Assembly: GCA_963555705.1 (NCBI GenBank) | Contig: OY743177.1 | Span: 744,001-808,000 of the forward strand | DNA from: Ligustrum vulgare | Taxonomy: Eukaryota; Streptophyta; Magnoliopsida; Lamiales; Oleaceae | DNA: 64,000 bases | Reading direction: 5' to 3' | In this document: one piece after another, positions 12,328-23,752 of the stretch | Numbering within the stretch: the stretch's first letter is position 1 | Layout of the letters: each line of letters begins with the position of its first letter | Notes under the pieces: model-generated | The model's input: the letters and a program-made list of their open reading frames with translations, nothing else | Database searches by the model: none | Told to the model about the DNA's origin: nothing | Program-made: the position numbers and the translations under genes

Positions 12328-12650
12328 CGCAGTCGGTGGACGCAGCGAGGGTGTGGGGGCGGCGGCGGCTGTGCGGTGTCGTTGAGGGTGGTGGCAGCTG
12401 GGCGGCGGTGGCTTGGTGGCAAACGGAGACGGGGGCGGGCGGAGGGGAAGAGAGGTGGGTAAAGAGAGGAGTTCCACTTAACCGGAAAGAGAGAACTCGT
12501 AGAGCTACGACTAGCTGAAGCTGACGGGCGTGACGAGAAAATAATAGTGGAGCGGGGGTGGGTTGGCTCGCGGAGGGTGGCGAAGGTGGCGACGGAGTTT
12601 GGGTAGGGAGGAAGAATGGCGCGCGCGGGTAGGAGGAAGATGAAATTTGT
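12328..12650 (-). promoter_or_regulatory. GC-rich leader exon / control region of CACTA copy 1
   Basis: A CpG-rich block with GGCGGCGG and GGTGGC runs stands out from the AT-rich surroundings. On the minus strand it ends in an excellent donor (GCG|GTAAGTA at 12328/12327). Comparable blocks with a donor occur in the other two large copies (46290-46440 and 58522-58650). En/Spm has a GC-rich untranslated first exon controlled by methylation; this is the likely counterpart. Confidence 0.55.
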
Positions 12651-12689
12651 ACTGAAGAATAAGACCTAGCTGGGGATTTTAAAAACAGT

Positions 12690-12935
12690 TAAACGCGTCG
12701 GTTCTAACGTTGAACCGACGCCCATTATTAAAAGGCGTCGATTCAACGTAAGAACCGACGCCTATAATAGGCACATAGGCGTTGGTTCTTTAATCAGAAC
12801 CGACGCCCATGCTGCGGCGGTGGCACCCGCGTTGGTTGTTTTATAACAACCGACGCGTTTATCTAACTCTTATTTACAATTTTTTCAAAAAACGACGCGA
12901 ATAGCTTCTATTTTTTGGACTATTTTGTACTAGTG
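12690..12935. repeat. Right subterminal repeat array of CACTA copy 1
   Basis: Inverted pairs of GGCGTCGGTT / AACCGACGCC, with some decayed to GCGTTGGTT, run up to the terminal CTAGTG. Confidence 0.85.
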
Positions 12936-12938
12936 ATT

Positions 12939-14005
12939 CTTCAAACATTCAATACTTATTATTAAATACTGCATATCGATATACATGCAATAAACGATCT
13001 TGTTCCAATTCCAACTATTTTTGGTTATTATGAACCATCCTTATACTTCTAAAATTGGTATAAGGGATTTCTACCTTTCAATCTTCATAGAACATTTTTC
13101 TATGACTTATAAAAGGTATAAAGAATGCAACTTTTAAACCTACCCCCAAAATTCCTCAAATAGGAATGCATGTGCAAGTAGTAACATTACCCCCCACAAA
13201 TCTTGGGTTATGTTTGAACTTAGAGTTCATCAACTCTTTTAAAATTCGATGATCATATCATTAATCACATTTATTGAATAAATAATTTATTCAATTTCTA
13301 GTTGACATATAATATGACTAGGAATGTTAATATCTCATGAAAGTCAACAAACTTCCATATGTAACCAAGTCTGCACAAACTTTGATGCAATTATCAAAGG
13401 CCATATTCTTTCAAAATAATGGCGGGTATCAATCCACTCTTCTTTTTCAAGGTTTGCATACCATACCATGTCATGCCATGCCTGTGCGCTTTGTTGAGTT
13501 CCAAAATCATGGCAAAGAGAACAAAGTTTTATCTACAACAAACTTGATAAATAATCTCATTTTTCCTCAACCAATGGTCACACAAGAATTACCACCATAA
13601 ACCAAAGTACTTGGGTTTATAATTACTAGGACTTATCGGAAAAAAAAATCGGTTTACCCAAGGATAGTAGATGCAATTTACGTGAAAAAATTAAGTCTAT
13701 GCACTTTCATAAAACCATAAACAAAAATGAAAGTCCAAAAATTATATTTTTCCAGTGCATATAAATGTGAGAAGCACTAACTATAATAAATCACAACGTA
13801 GTGATTTCTACATGGGGAATGTTATCCAAATTTGATCACAAATTATATGCATAATTATAATAACATTCCTATCAATAGAATAAAATCCAAACAAAACTAC
13901 TAAGAGTGCAACTTTAATTAGTACATTAATGCAAATGGATTAATGATCAAAGTACGTAACTTAATATCGTAAAATACAAAATGCACGTTATTATCGTCTT
14001 AAGAT
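12939..14005 (-). other. Internal, non-coding part of the LTR retrotransposon (5' side)
   Basis: AT-rich, without reading frames that resemble retroelement proteins. It continues the interior interrupted at 3687 and runs into the right LTR. No convincing primer-binding site was found next to that LTR. Confidence 0.45.
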
Positions 14006-14743
14006 TGTTGGTAAAAAGTTAACGTGCATAATTATATTCTAATAACGTACCTTTTATATGCATAAAGTTGAACATAATTTCGACTTACCAAAATCGAATA
14101 TATGAAGTAGAAAATAAAAAATGCATGAATAAGAATTTGGTTGAGATAAGAGTTGGACTCTTTGTCCTTAAGACGATAATACCCAGCACGGGTGCTAACG
14201 GTTTTCCGACATTCGTATCTCAAGATACAACGACCACGTCCCACAATAGGAGTACTCCAAATTGCATAGACCAAAAAACCTTACTTATGTTTTGAACTCT
14301 TTTCACATGAAACATGACTCCAAATAGATGCAAAATTATTTTTGGAAGTAAACATGTATATCATAATGCAAATATGAAATGAAAAGTGAATGAATTGATA
14401 AATGATTTAATTAATGAATGAATTAAAATTCAAGCATATGGGATCTATTTATAATAATTGGAAAGTTGTCTTCTAAAAGACACATTAATCCTTTCAAGAG
14501 ACACATCTTTTCAAATTTGTCTCTAATTGAAGAGACACAACTATTGAAAAATAATAATTTCAGAAGTTACAATCTTTTATATGAAGAAATACATTTTTTC
14601 ATTTAAATTAATTCTAGAATATTTTATAACATTCTACTAATTTTCCAACAATGTCACATTTTTAAATGGCTTAATTTTCCATTCACTACTAATGGTTTCT
14701 CTTAAATAATCACATAAATTGGTCAAAACCAATTTTTCCAACA
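14006..14743 (-). repeat. LTR (5' copy) of the split LTR retrotransposon
   Basis: 738 bp, TGTTGG...CCAACA, followed by the AAATT target duplication. A TATA-like box, TATAAATAGATC, reads on the minus strand (complement of 14442-14453). Confidence 0.8.
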
Positions 14744-14748
14744 AAATT

Positions 14749-15309
14749 TTCAACCACTAAAATAAAATTTAGAAAAAAGATTTAATTTACTTAATTTGTG
14801 GTTTTTTGTAAGGTGGCAAACCCTGCCCCCTTGTACTTTCTTTCATTACATATAAAATAGGATTGAGAATTCAAACACCGGTTGAGTTTAGGTGAATGCC
14901 TAGAAATATATATATATATATACACGTAGACTTAAATGGTGTTTTTGCTTAAAAAAAAGAGCTAAATGTGTTCATAAAATTTGTACTCTCTGAGCTATCA
15001 TGCATGTTCAATTAGTCACTGGTCTAAAAATAAAGCTGGATAGTTAATCTATTACCTACTCAGTAAAAGCATTCCATATTCCTAGTATGCGAATTAGAGA
15101 AAATCAAAATAATGTAGAACGACCTTAATGCAATCCAGTCAAATGAACGATTGAATTATGTGTGGAATTCGCAGTGCCAGAACAACAATTATATAAATAC
15201 ATACAATTCAAGCTAGAGCCGTAGAAAATGTGTTTCTCACAAACACGCTATAGTAAGGGTAAAATGGATATTCTTCCTCAACGTTGGCTTCTGATTTGTT
15301 GTCGAACAC
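14749..15309. other. Intergenic DNA between two retrotransposons
   Basis: AT-rich, with a short TA run near 14910. No gene or repeat was recognised. The last five bases, AACAC, are the left target duplication of the Athila-type element. Confidence 0.5.
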
Positions 15310-16759
15310 TGATAGGTGTGTTTTATACACTTGGGAATATGCCAAAATGAGAATTTATCATGATTATTTATGAATTTATTCTACCTAAATTGCATTTAAT
15401 TGTTGTTATTTCAGAATTTTGGTCAAAAGGAGGAGCAAGGAAGCAATTACGGGAAATGAAGCTCAAAAGAAGGAAAATTGAAGAGAAACAGAAATTCTAG
15501 TGTCAAATTGATCAAATCAATAGTGGGGGATTCATTTTGCAAATAAAATCAGAGCACCAACTTGAAGGCCAAGAGAAAGATGGCGAATCGCGTGTCAAAT
15601 CTCCAGGTCGCGATCGCTGAGGCTCAATGTCAGTGATCGCGACTTGGCGATAAAATGCATGCAGAGCGAAATAAGGCTCGCCCACGCGATCGCTGACGTA
15701 CCAACCACGCGATCGCGTGGGTGTCCGTCTGGGCCTGTGTTGGGCTTTTGTGCGCGATTTTAAGAGGCAAACTCTGGAAATTAACCTAGTTCGGGAGAGA
15801 GGCGTGAAAAAGAGAGCAGTTTTCTTTGTGCAGAGCTGAAGATTGGAGGATTCTTGGCTATTCAACATCGAATTGACGAGGAGACTCAAGCACAGGAAAA
15901 GCACAGGAGATTAGGAGCTAAACACGGGAAAGCAAATCTTGGTGCAAGACTTCTTTTTTTCGTCGTTGAACTCATAAACTCCAGCATGTTTAAGTTTATT
16001 TCAGATTGTTTTTGTTATTCAGTTATTATGTGTAACTAATCCTAACGTTGGGAATCACGACGTAGCCTAGTCATATTACTTTAATTCCTTGTTCCTTGTT
16101 TTAATGCCGTAATGCATGTGTTGGTTTATTATTGCGTTTAATGCTTGAATGAATTGGTCACTTATTCATGATTTTGTGTGTTATTTCCATAATCCGAGAG
16201 GTGAGTTAATAACATAGATCTAGGTAATAAATCCATTAATTGAACGAGAGATAGAGATATACTTCCGTGATTAGTGCGATCATCTTTAAGTTCTTGCATG
16301 TAATGCATTTAGGTAAGGAATATTCGGACCCGCTGTAGAGATACAAGGTTGACTTATCTAGGTAGAGTTGATTTAAACTCGAGAGAGGAATCTCAACTTA
16401 ATTTAGTGAACTTGATCGATCACATATTTAGAAAATAAAATCTGGAACAGGAATTGATTTAATTGGCTAGGTGAACTCGTGAATCCCAACCACTTTCAAT
16501 CATACTTAAAAACAATCAACAATTGCTAAACCTCAATTTTGTGCAAAGTTTTAATCTGTCAGTCATAGTTATAAACATTAGTTTCCAAACAATCAAAAAT
16601 TCATTTCTTTGTTCAAATAGGGATAAGAATTTACACATTTCGGTACTTAGTAAACGGTCCTTGTGGGAACGATAATCCGGACTCTTAGGTCCATTTTAAC
16701 TACTCTTCACGACCCGTTCACTTGCGGGGATATTTCGTAGTCCGAGATATCAGTGAACA
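15310..16759 (+). repeat. 5' LTR of the Athila-type element
   Basis: 1450 bp. Compared with the 3' LTR it has 11 extra bases near 15890-15905, where GCACAGG is repeated. It contains two strong hairpins (15607-15643 and 15681-15721). Confidence 0.95.
15607..15721. repeat. Twin GCGATCGC hairpins in the LTR
   Basis: Hairpin 1 (15607-15643) pairs GTCGCGATCGCTGA with TCAGTGATCGCGAC around a 9-nt loop, 13 of 14 positions. Hairpin 2 (15681-15721) pairs CCCACGCGATCGC with GCGATCGCGTGGG perfectly around a 15-nt loop. Both recur in the 3' LTR, and a diverged pair occurs inside the element. Confidence 0.85.
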
Positions 16760-16765
16760 AGTTTT

Positions 16766-16785
16766 TGGCGCCGTTGCCGGGGATC
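16766..16785 (+). promoter_or_regulatory. Primer-binding site, tRNA-Asp
   Basis: TGGCGCCGTTGCCGGGGATC lies 6 nt after the 5' LTR and is complementary to the 3' end of plant tRNA-Asp(GTC), the primer typical of Athila-type elements. Confidence 0.9.
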
Positions 16786-16891
16786 TGTTTTTACTAATAT
16801 CGATACCAATAAATTCTTACTTTAATTTGAATTTTGTTTTGCTTTATTTTAATTTAGTTAGATTTATTTTTCGAATTATCTTTATAAATTC

Positions 16892-19800
16892 ATGTTAAGA
16901 AGAACTAAATCTTTTGAATTGCTTCCTCTTGATACAGAAATTGAACACACTTTTCGAAAAAGGCGCAAACAACAGTTGGAAGCAGCTCAACACACAGGTT
17001 TAGCAATGGCAGATAACCCAATTCAACCAAACCAAAACAATCTCCCAGCAGAACTTGTATTTCAACAACAAAATCAACCGAACAATGGGAGGCGAGCATT
17101 AAGGGATTACATGATTCCCCCAGTGGGAAATATTAGAACTTGTATAGTGCCGCCTGCTATACCTGCCAACAACTTTGAGATCAAGACTTCTTTGATCTCT
17201 CTGATCCAAAACTCTGCCGTCTTTCATGGGCTGCCGTCTGAGGATCCACATGCACACTTGCGAACCTTTCAAGAGTTATGTGACATGCAGCGAATGAACG
17301 GGGTTCCGGGTGACGCTGTGAAGCTGAAATTATTTTCTTTCTCATTGGCAGACAAGGCAAAGGCATGGTTTTACACGCTGCCCCTCCATACAATCACTAC
17401 TTGGGAAGTAATGAGTCAAAAATTTGTTGACAAGTTCTTTCCACCTGGCCGGATGTCAAAATTAAGGCGCGAAATCCTTTCGTTCAATCAACAGCCAGGA
17501 GAGTCCATCTTTGAGGCTTGGGAAAGATTCAATGAGCTGGTTCGTCAATGTCCTACTCATGGAATAGCCGATTGGATTCTCATACAGACTTTTTACAACG
17601 GGTTGACAAATGACAACAAGAAGCATGCAGATTCAGCTGCAGGTGGATCAGTGATGGATTTGACTTACGAAGATGCCTCTGAAATATTTGAGAAAATGGC
17701 AGCAAATAGTTATCAGTGGTACTCCGATCGTACAGCACAGAAATCTGGTGGAATAGCTGCGGTAAATGAAATTACAGCTATTAATGCTAAACTGGACGCA
17801 TTGACAAGAAAATTTGATAACATGAATCAGCAGCCAGTACTTGCAGCTCAGGCAACCACAGTTTGTGATTACTGTTTTGAGAATCATGCACTATCAGAGT
17901 GTCCAATGGCATATCAAGGTCAACCGGATAAAGAGCATGCAAATTTTGTTGGGAACAATCAGAGGCAGCAAGGAGGTATGTACTCACAGACGTACAACCC
18001 TGAATGGAGAAAGCATCCCAACTTTTCATGGGCTAATAATCAAAACACCCAACGACCACCAGGGTTTCAGCAACAACAAAAACCACAGCAGCAACAAGTG
18101 AAAAAGACTTCCAGTGAAGAATTGATACTTCAGCTGCTGCCAAGTCATCAAGCTGATATTAAAGAAATAAAAATTCAGTTGGGACAGTTGGCAAACGCAA
18201 GTTCAGAAAGACAACAAGGTAAATTGCCAAGTAATACAGAAACAAATCCACGAGAACAGGTACAAGCCATTACAACCAGAAGTGGAGTTCAATTACCAGA
18301 AATTGGCGTGAGAGGAACAGATAACTCAGAAAGAGTGACAGAAGCAATGGAAGAGAAAGAAGCTGAACTCACGGAAAGTGAAAAGTCAACGGAAAAATCT
18401 GACAGGGCAGAAGAAGCGGAGGTGAGGAAGGTCCCGACCCCAGTTAAGGCCTACGTACCTCCCATACCATATCCACAGAGGCTGAGGAAGCATAAAATAG
18501 ACCAGCAGTTTGCAAGATTTATTGAGAAAATCAAGCAGCTGCACATCAACATTCCCTTCGCAGAGGCTTTAACCCAGATGCCGAGCTATGCGAAATTCAT
18601 GAAAGAAATCCTGACAAATAAACGAAAGCTGGACGAGCATGAGACAGTGATGCTCACCGAAGAATGCAGTGCAATAATCCAGAAGAAATTGCCTCCCAAA
18701 CTAAAGGATCCAGGGAGTTTCACAATCCCTTGCACTATTGGTTCTATTGAATTTGAATCTGCTTTATGTGATTTAGGAGCCAGCATTAATTTAATGCCTT
18801 TATCTATTTTCAGGAAGCTCGGGATTGGAGAAGCAAAACCAACCACTATTTCATTGCAATTAGCAGATCGGTCGATAAAATACCAGTGGGGGTTGCTTGA
18901 AGACGTACTGATAAGAGTTGGGAAGTTTATTTACCCTGCGGACTTCGTTATACTGGATATGGAAGAAGATAAGACAATTCCTCTCATCTTGGGACGGCCA
19001 TTCTTGAGAACGGGAAAGGCTTTGATAGATGTTCACGAAGGAACACTAGTGCTTCGTGTGGATGAAGAGCAGATCACCTTCAACATCTTTAAGTCTATGA
19101 AATATCCCTCGTCATTGGATACGTGTTTCACGGTGGATACTGTGCAAGAAGCAGTCCGTAGTGTATATGATGAGGAGCATCCTAAAGATCCCTTGGAGGC
19201 ATGCATCGTTCAGTCGGAATCTGTAAACTCGGAAAATGAGGAAGTGGCAAGAATGGCTAATGAATTGGAGGCATCACCAAGGTTCACGTTGAGGGCAGAT
19301 CGTTATTTTGAACCATTAGGTGAAAATTTGCAGAAGTCCCGACCATCGTATGAAATTCCTCCCACTTTGGAGTTGAAACCTTTACCAGCCCACCTGCGAT
19401 ATGCATTTTTGGGGGAGTCATCAACATTTCCTATTATTATTTCAAGCCACTTGACAGCGTTGGAAGAACAACGGATGCTGCGGGTGGTGAAGGAACACAA
19501 AACCGCAATAGGATGGACTATTGCCGATATCAAACGTATTAGTCCTACTATCTGCATGCATAAAATTTTGATGGAAGATGATTCCAAGCCATCGGTAGAA
19601 GGACAGCGTAGACTGAATCCTACTTTGAAGGAAGTGGTAAGAAAAGAGATTTTAAAGCTACTTGATGCAGGTATTATATATCCGATATCAGACAGTGCTT
19701 GGGTCAGTCCAGTTCATGTAGTGCCAAAGAAGGGGGGCATGACAGTAATTGCGAATGAAAACAACGAGTTGATCCCTACAAGGACAGTGACCGGTTGGAG

Positions 19801-20095
19801 AGTATGTATTGATTACAGGAAATTAAATGCTGCAACCAGAAAAGACCATTTTCCACTACCGTTCATCGATCAGATGTTGGAAAAGCTAGCGGGTCATTCA
19901 CACTATTGTTTTCTTGATGGATACTCGGGGTACAATCAGATTGCCATTGCCTTGGTCGATCAAGAGAAAACTACTTTTACCTGTCCCTATGGTACATTTG
20001 CCTTCAGGAGAATGCCGTTTGGACTGTGTAACGCTCCAGCAACGTTCCAGGTATGGTACATTTGCCTTCAGGAGAATGCCGTTTGGACTGTGTAA
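16892..20095 (+). CDS. Gag-protease-RT (N-terminal part), frame broken in RT
   Basis: This 1067-residue ORF starts [14 protein letters not shown]. The Athila gag domain occupies roughly residues 90-290 ([40 protein letters not shown]). A knuckle-like C-X2-C-X3-H-X4-C lies at about 325-337, one residue shorter between Cys and His than the usual retroviral spacing. An aspartic protease has its active site at [12 protein letters not shown] (Asp about 627). RT begins near residue 840 with [15 protein letters not shown] and includes CIDYRKLN and the first catalytic Asp in CFLDGYSGY (about 1009). The frame ends early because nucleotides 19988-20051 are duplicated in tandem, which shifts the frame before the second catalytic motif. 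Gag would form particles and protease would process the polyprotein. Confidence 0.9.
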   Translation: MLRRTKSFELLPLDTEIEHTFRKRRKQQLEAAQHTGLAMADNPIQPNQNNLPAELVFQQQNQPNNGRRALRDYMIPPVGNIRTCIVPPAIPANNFEIKTSLISLIQNSAVFHGLPSEDPHAHLRTFQELCDMQRMNGVPGDAVKLKLFSFSLADKAKAWFYTLPLHTITTWEVMSQKFVDKFFPPGRMSKLRREILSFNQQPGESIFEAWERFNELVRQCPTHGIADWILIQTFYNGLTNDNKKHADSAAGGSVMDLTYEDASEIFEKMAANSYQWYSDRTAQKSGGIAAVNEITAINAKLDALTRKFDNMNQQPVLAAQATTVCDYCFENHALSECPMAYQGQPDKEHANFVGNNQRQQGGMYSQTYNPEWRKHPNFSWANNQNTQRPPGFQQQQKPQQQQVKKTSSEELILQLLPSHQADIKEIKIQLGQLANASSERQQGKLPSNTETNPREQVQAITTRSGVQLPEIGVRGTDNSERVTEAMEEKEAELTESEKSTEKSDRAEEAEVRKVPTPVKAYVPPIPYPQRLRKHKIDQQFARFIEKIKQLHINIPFAEALTQMPSYAKFMKEILTNKRKLDEHETVMLTEECSAIIQKKLPPKLKDPGSFTIPCTIGSIEFESALCDLGASINLMPLSIFRKLGIGEAKPTTISLQLADRSIKYQWGLLEDVLIRVGKFIYPADFVILDMEEDKTIPLILGRPFLRTGKALIDVHEGTLVLRVDEEQITFNIFKSMKYPSSLDTCFTVDTVQEAVRSVYDEEHPKDPLEACIVQSESVNSENEEVARMANELEASPRFTLRADRYFEPLGENLQKSRPSYEIPPTLELKPLPAHLRYAFLGESSTFPIIISSHLTALEEQRMLRVVKEHKTAIGWTIADIKRISPTICMHKILMEDDSKPSVEGQRRLNPTLKEVVRKEILKLLDAGIIYPISDSAWVSPVHVVPKKGGMTVIANENNELIPTRTVTGWRVCIDYRKLNAATRKDHFPLPFIDQMLEKLAGHSHYCFLDGYSGYNQIAIALVDQEKTTFTCPYGTFAFRRMPFGLCNAPATFQVWYICLQENAVWTV

Positions 20096-20115
20096 CGCTC
20101 CAGCAACGTTCCAGA
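19988..20115 (+). repeat. 64-bp tandem duplication inside reverse transcriptase
   Basis: TATGGTACATTTGCCTTC...ACGTTCCAG occurs twice with a 64-bp period. As 64 is not a multiple of three, the upstream frame runs to a stop at 20095 while RT continues in another frame after the second copy. The copies are identical, so the event is very recent. Confidence 0.92.
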
Positions 20116-22346
20116 GGTGCATGATGGCAATATTTTCCGATATGGTGGAGCGGTTTATTGAAGTCTTCATGGATGACTTCTCAGTCTTTGGTTCCTCGTT
20201 CGATGAGTACCTACACCACCTATCCCTAGTGCTTAAAAGATGCACGGAAACAAATCTGGTGTTGAATTGGGAGAAGTGTCACTTTATGGTGCATGAGGGA
20301 ATTGTGCTAGGACATCGGATCTCTGAAAAAGGAATTGAAGTGGACAGGGCAAAAATTCAGGTAATTGAAAAATTACCACCACCTAGCTCAGTCAAAGGAG
20401 TCAGAAGTTTTTTAGGCCATGCTGGATTTTACAGGAGATTTATAAAGGATTTTTCCAAAATCACGAAGCCCTTGTGTAATTTATTGGAGAAGGACGTAGT
20501 CTTTAATTTTTCTGAAGAGTGTTTGTCATCCTTTACTACACTCAAAGAAAAATTAACTACCGCACCAATTATCGTGGCACCGGACTGGAGTTTGCCTTTT
20601 GAACTTATGTGTGACGCGAGTGACTACGCTGTGGAGGCAGCATTGGGGCAACGAAAGGACAAAATTTTCCACGTAATTTATTATGCCAGCAGGACTTTAA
20701 CAGATGCCCAGATAAATTATGCCACAACGGAGAAAGAGCTATTAGCAGTGGTGTTCGCCTTTGACAAATTCAGGTCTTATCTTATAGGATCAAAAGTAGT
20801 GGTGTACACAGATCATTCGGTGTTGAAGTACTTATTTGGAAAAAAAGATGCCAAGCCTAGACTGATCAGATGGGTTTTACTGCTTCAAGAATTCGATATT
20901 GAAATCCGGGATAAAAAAGGTACAGAGAATCAGATTGCGGATCATTTATCCAGATTGGAGCAGGTAAATGAGGAAAATCTTGAAGACATAAAGGAAGTAT
21001 TCCCCGATGAACAGTTGATGCTACTAGCCCATATGTTGCAGGTAGAAAATAATAAGGGGCCCTGGTATGCAGATTATGTAAATTACTTGGCGAGCAACGT
21101 TTTGCCTCCTGATTTTACTTACCAGCAGAAGAAAAAGTTCTTTCACGATCTGAAATTCTTTTATTGGGAAGATCCATTTTTGTACAGAAGGGGACCTGAC
21201 CAAATAATTCGACGGTGCATTCCAGATGAAGAAATTTTATCGGTTCTAGAAAGGTGCCACTCATCCCCATATGGTGGACACATGGGAGCCACTAAAACGG
21301 CAGCTAAAGTCTTGCAATGTGGGTTTTATTGGCCAACAGTGTTTAAAGACGCCTTCTCGTTTGTCAAGGCGTGTGACCGGTGTCAACGAACAGGTAATAT
21401 ATCATCCAAGCATGAAATGCCGCTAAACAGTGTGTTGGAAGTGGAAGTTTTTGATGTGTGGGGAATAGACTTCATGGGTCCTTTCCCACCTTCATACAAC
21501 AACAAATACATACTGGTGGCGGTTGACTATGTATCAAAGTGGGTCGAAGCAAAGGCATGCCCAACCAATGATGCCAGAATTGTGGTTGAATTTATACGGA
21601 AAAACATTTTTACTCGCTTTGGAGCACCAAGAGCGATCATAAGTGATGGGGGAACTCATTTCAATAACAGGTTGTTCAAGGCAGTATTGGCCAAGTATGG
21701 AACTCGTCATCGCATGGGAACAGCTTATCACCCACAGACTAGTGGGCAAGTGGAAACTTCAAACCGGCAGTTGAAACGGATTTTGGAAACAACAGTGAGG
21801 TCATCCCGTAAGGACTGGGCCAGCAAATTGGATGATGCTCTGTGGGCATATAGGACAGCTTTCAAGACTCCCATCGGGATATCACCATTTCAGTTAGTAT
21901 ATGGAAAAGCGTGTCATCTGCCTGTAGAATTTGAACACAAGGCATACTGGGCTTTAAAGCAGTTGAACCTGGACATAGACTTGGCCAAAGATCAGAGATT
22001 TTTGCAGCTGAATGCATTGGATGAATTCCGCTTGGGAGCCTATGAGAATGCTTCAATCTATAAGGACCGGAATAAGAAGTGGCATGATCGCCACATTCAC
22101 AAGAGGGAATTTCAAGTTGGGGATCAAGTACTCTTGTACAATTCCCGCTTGAAGCTTTTTCCGGGAAAATTGAGGTCGAGATGGTCTGGTCCATTCACAA
22201 TTGCCCAAATATTTCCGTATGGCACATTTGAGCTTCATCATCCAACTAAAGGACACTTTAAAGTAAATGGGCAAAGAATCAAGCATTACTATGAGGTGGA
22301 GTTTGATAAGGCGAAGTCACACATTGACATCACCGTTCCAGAGTAA
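20052..22346 (+). pseudogene. RT (C-terminal part)-RNase H-integrase, out of frame with gag-pro
   Basis: From 20052 the pol frame stays open to the TAA at 22344. RT has FMDD (catalytic Asp-Asp at 20172-20177). RNase H follows with [22 protein letters not shown] and NQIADHLSR, carrying its acidic residues. Integrase has the zinc-binding HH-CC ([21 protein letters not shown]) and a catalytic core with Asp in WGIDFMGPF, Asp in ISDGGTHF and Glu in [15 protein letters not shown]-terminal DNA-binding part near [16 protein letters not shown] ends the protein. The enzyme domains look sound apart from the upstream frame break. An open frame can be read from 19914, but the 64-bp duplication means it is not continuous with gag. 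Confidence 0.88.
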
Positions 22347-23752
22347 ACAACGCAGAAAGTCGGGCTTGAGACTATAAACGGAGCGCTTGTTGGGAGGCAA
22401 CCCAATTTTTCTTCTCTTGCATTTTTATGTTTTATGTTTACCTTAGTTTCGGATTATTTTTATCAATTCTTTATCATTGTTGCATTCATGACATTTGCAT
22501 TAGTTAGCCTTTGATTGTTTTCGTTTTTGTTCAAACATTTTTGTGCACATTTCACTCATGTCAATTCCTCTTTGCATGCTTTGGCATTTTAGGCATTTTT
22601 TCAGATTTCTAGGTATTTTGGGCATTGTAGATTTTAGTTGTCACTCCCGACCTCCTAACGAGATTGAACAAGGTTTAATGTCGATATTCATGATCATCCA
22701 CGCTTTTCTAGCATTTTGTGGCATTTGGTTCATATTATTTTAACTTTAAAAAAAAAATATATATATATTTAGGCTTAGTCGCGATCGCTGATTTACCAAG
22801 TCAGTGATCGCGACCTGCCGTCTTTTTGTTAACAGATTGATTTTAACCTCCACCACGCGATCGCTAACAGTCATACTAAGCGATCGCGTGGGTGACCTGG
22901 GCGCGAGATTTCAATTTTTAAACCCGGCAGCAGTCCCTTGGTTATTCATAACGCTGCCGGGTGTGTCCTCCCTCTCTCGCCACCAGTTGGGTCATCTCTC
23001 GATTCTTGAAGATTACCACCATCTTTCTCGTGCATCATCACTATTTTCAACACCCCTAATCACATTATCAAGGTATGCACTCATGTGAAATTTTGGATTT
23101 CTCTCTTTTTGACCGAATATGCCCTAGTGTTGAGATTGTGTTTATTTGATCGATTGGAGTTTGGGCTTAGGGTAGATTTTGGTTAGGTGATGTGTGGAGA
23201 TGATGGGTAATATTTTTGGGTAACTTCATTTGCCCAAAGTTGTGATTTATGCATATATTGAGTAATGCCTTCATTGTGTTCGATGAAATGTCCCAACGAA
23301 AAGTTTGATGCAATTTGGAAAATCCACTCAAGCACGTATCTTTGTTACATGTTTTTCACTGTATTTGTGCTATAATCTCGCTGTTTGACTCAGTGCATCG
23401 CATCCATTTGCTTATTTCAATATCTAGCATCATTGCAGCCACTGCAGGGTCACTGCAAGGCCATTGCACGCTCGCGTCATCACTTCATCGAGAATTTTCT
23501 ATATGCATCTGATTTCTGTCTGCTCTTCACTTGTCATATGCTACTCTTGAATTGTATTACTTTATTTTGCTCGGGACACGTTTCAATAATTTTACTTTTT
23601 TGGGCACGACAACCGAGGTTGAAAAGCACCAGTCGGGCTGTTTGTCTTTCATTTCTTTTTCTCACAAGTTTGGGGGTTTGTGCAACTTTTCTTATACTTT
23701 TTCCACTCTCGCATTGGTTCTAATGATGCGTTTGCTCTGTGTAGGTACAATA
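22347..23752 (+). other. Spacer between pol and the third ORF
   Basis: No convincing coding is seen. A TA run is followed by a second pair of GCGATCGC hairpins (22778-22891). A polypurine-like CAAGTTTGGGGGT is at 23665-23677. A pyrimidine-rich acceptor, TTTGCTCTGTGTAG, lies at 23731-23744 just before the third ORF's ATG, so that ORF may be read from a spliced RNA. Confidence 0.5.
22778..22891. repeat. Internal copy of the twin GCGATCGC hairpins
   Basis: Arms at 22778-22791 and 22801-22814 are identical to hairpin 1 of the LTR; arms at 22853-22865 and 22879-22891 match the core of hairpin 2. Loops and the linker differ, so the stems are conserved rather than the whole block. Confidence 0.85.

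Larger units (their letters stand above)
3688..12935 (-). mobile_element. CACTA (En/Spm) transposon copy 1, 9248 bp, with complete TNP2
   Basis: The left end is CACTAGTACAGAAA and the right end TTTTGTACTAGTG, flanked by the 3-bp target duplication ATT (3685-3687 and 12936-12938). Arrays of GCGTCGGTT and its complement fill about 300 bp at the left end and 250 bp at the right end, like the subterminal transposase-binding repeats of En/Spm. Both genes lie on the minus strand, so the transcriptional 5' end is at the right: a GC-rich leader, then TNP2 (10963-7721), then a Ulp1-domain gene (7547-4211). It is the only copy here with a full transposase. The second gene carries two frameshifts, so full autonomy is doubtful. 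Confidence 0.93.
1480..14743 (-). mobile_element. Non-coding LTR retrotransposon split by a CACTA transposon
   Basis: Two direct repeats of about 750 bp (1480-2232 and 14006-14743) begin TGTTGG and end CAACA. The 5-bp sequence AAATT lies directly outside both ends (1475-1479 and 14744-14748), a perfect target duplication. The internal part, 2233-3684 plus 12939-14005, totals about 2.5 kb and shows no gag or pol, so this looks like a non-autonomous element mobilised in trans. Minus orientation is inferred from TATAAATAGATC on the minus strand inside both LTRs (complement of 1934-1945 and 14442-14453) and from purine-rich sequence next to the left LTR on that strand. The LTRs differ by many substitutions and small indels, so the insertion is older than the CACTA element inside it. 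Confidence 0.8.

Noticed and set aside
12253..12518. Frames in the GC-rich block of CACTA copy 1
   Set aside because: Proline/histidine-rich product of GC-rich repeats; equivalent blocks in the other copies do not keep the frame, whereas a splice donor is kept.
15607..15721. LTR hairpins as microRNA precursors
   Set aside because: Stems of 13-14 bp are too short for a plant microRNA precursor.
15512..16039. Open frames inside the 5' LTR (and their twins at 26965-27481)
   Set aside because: They lie in the LTR, run through the hairpins, and have no protein similarity I recognise; their duplication only reflects the two LTRs.
23531..23752. Upstream extension of the third Athila ORF (MSYATLELYYFILLG)
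   Set aside because: It covers a polypurine-like tract and a splice acceptor; composition changes sharply at the 23753 ATG.
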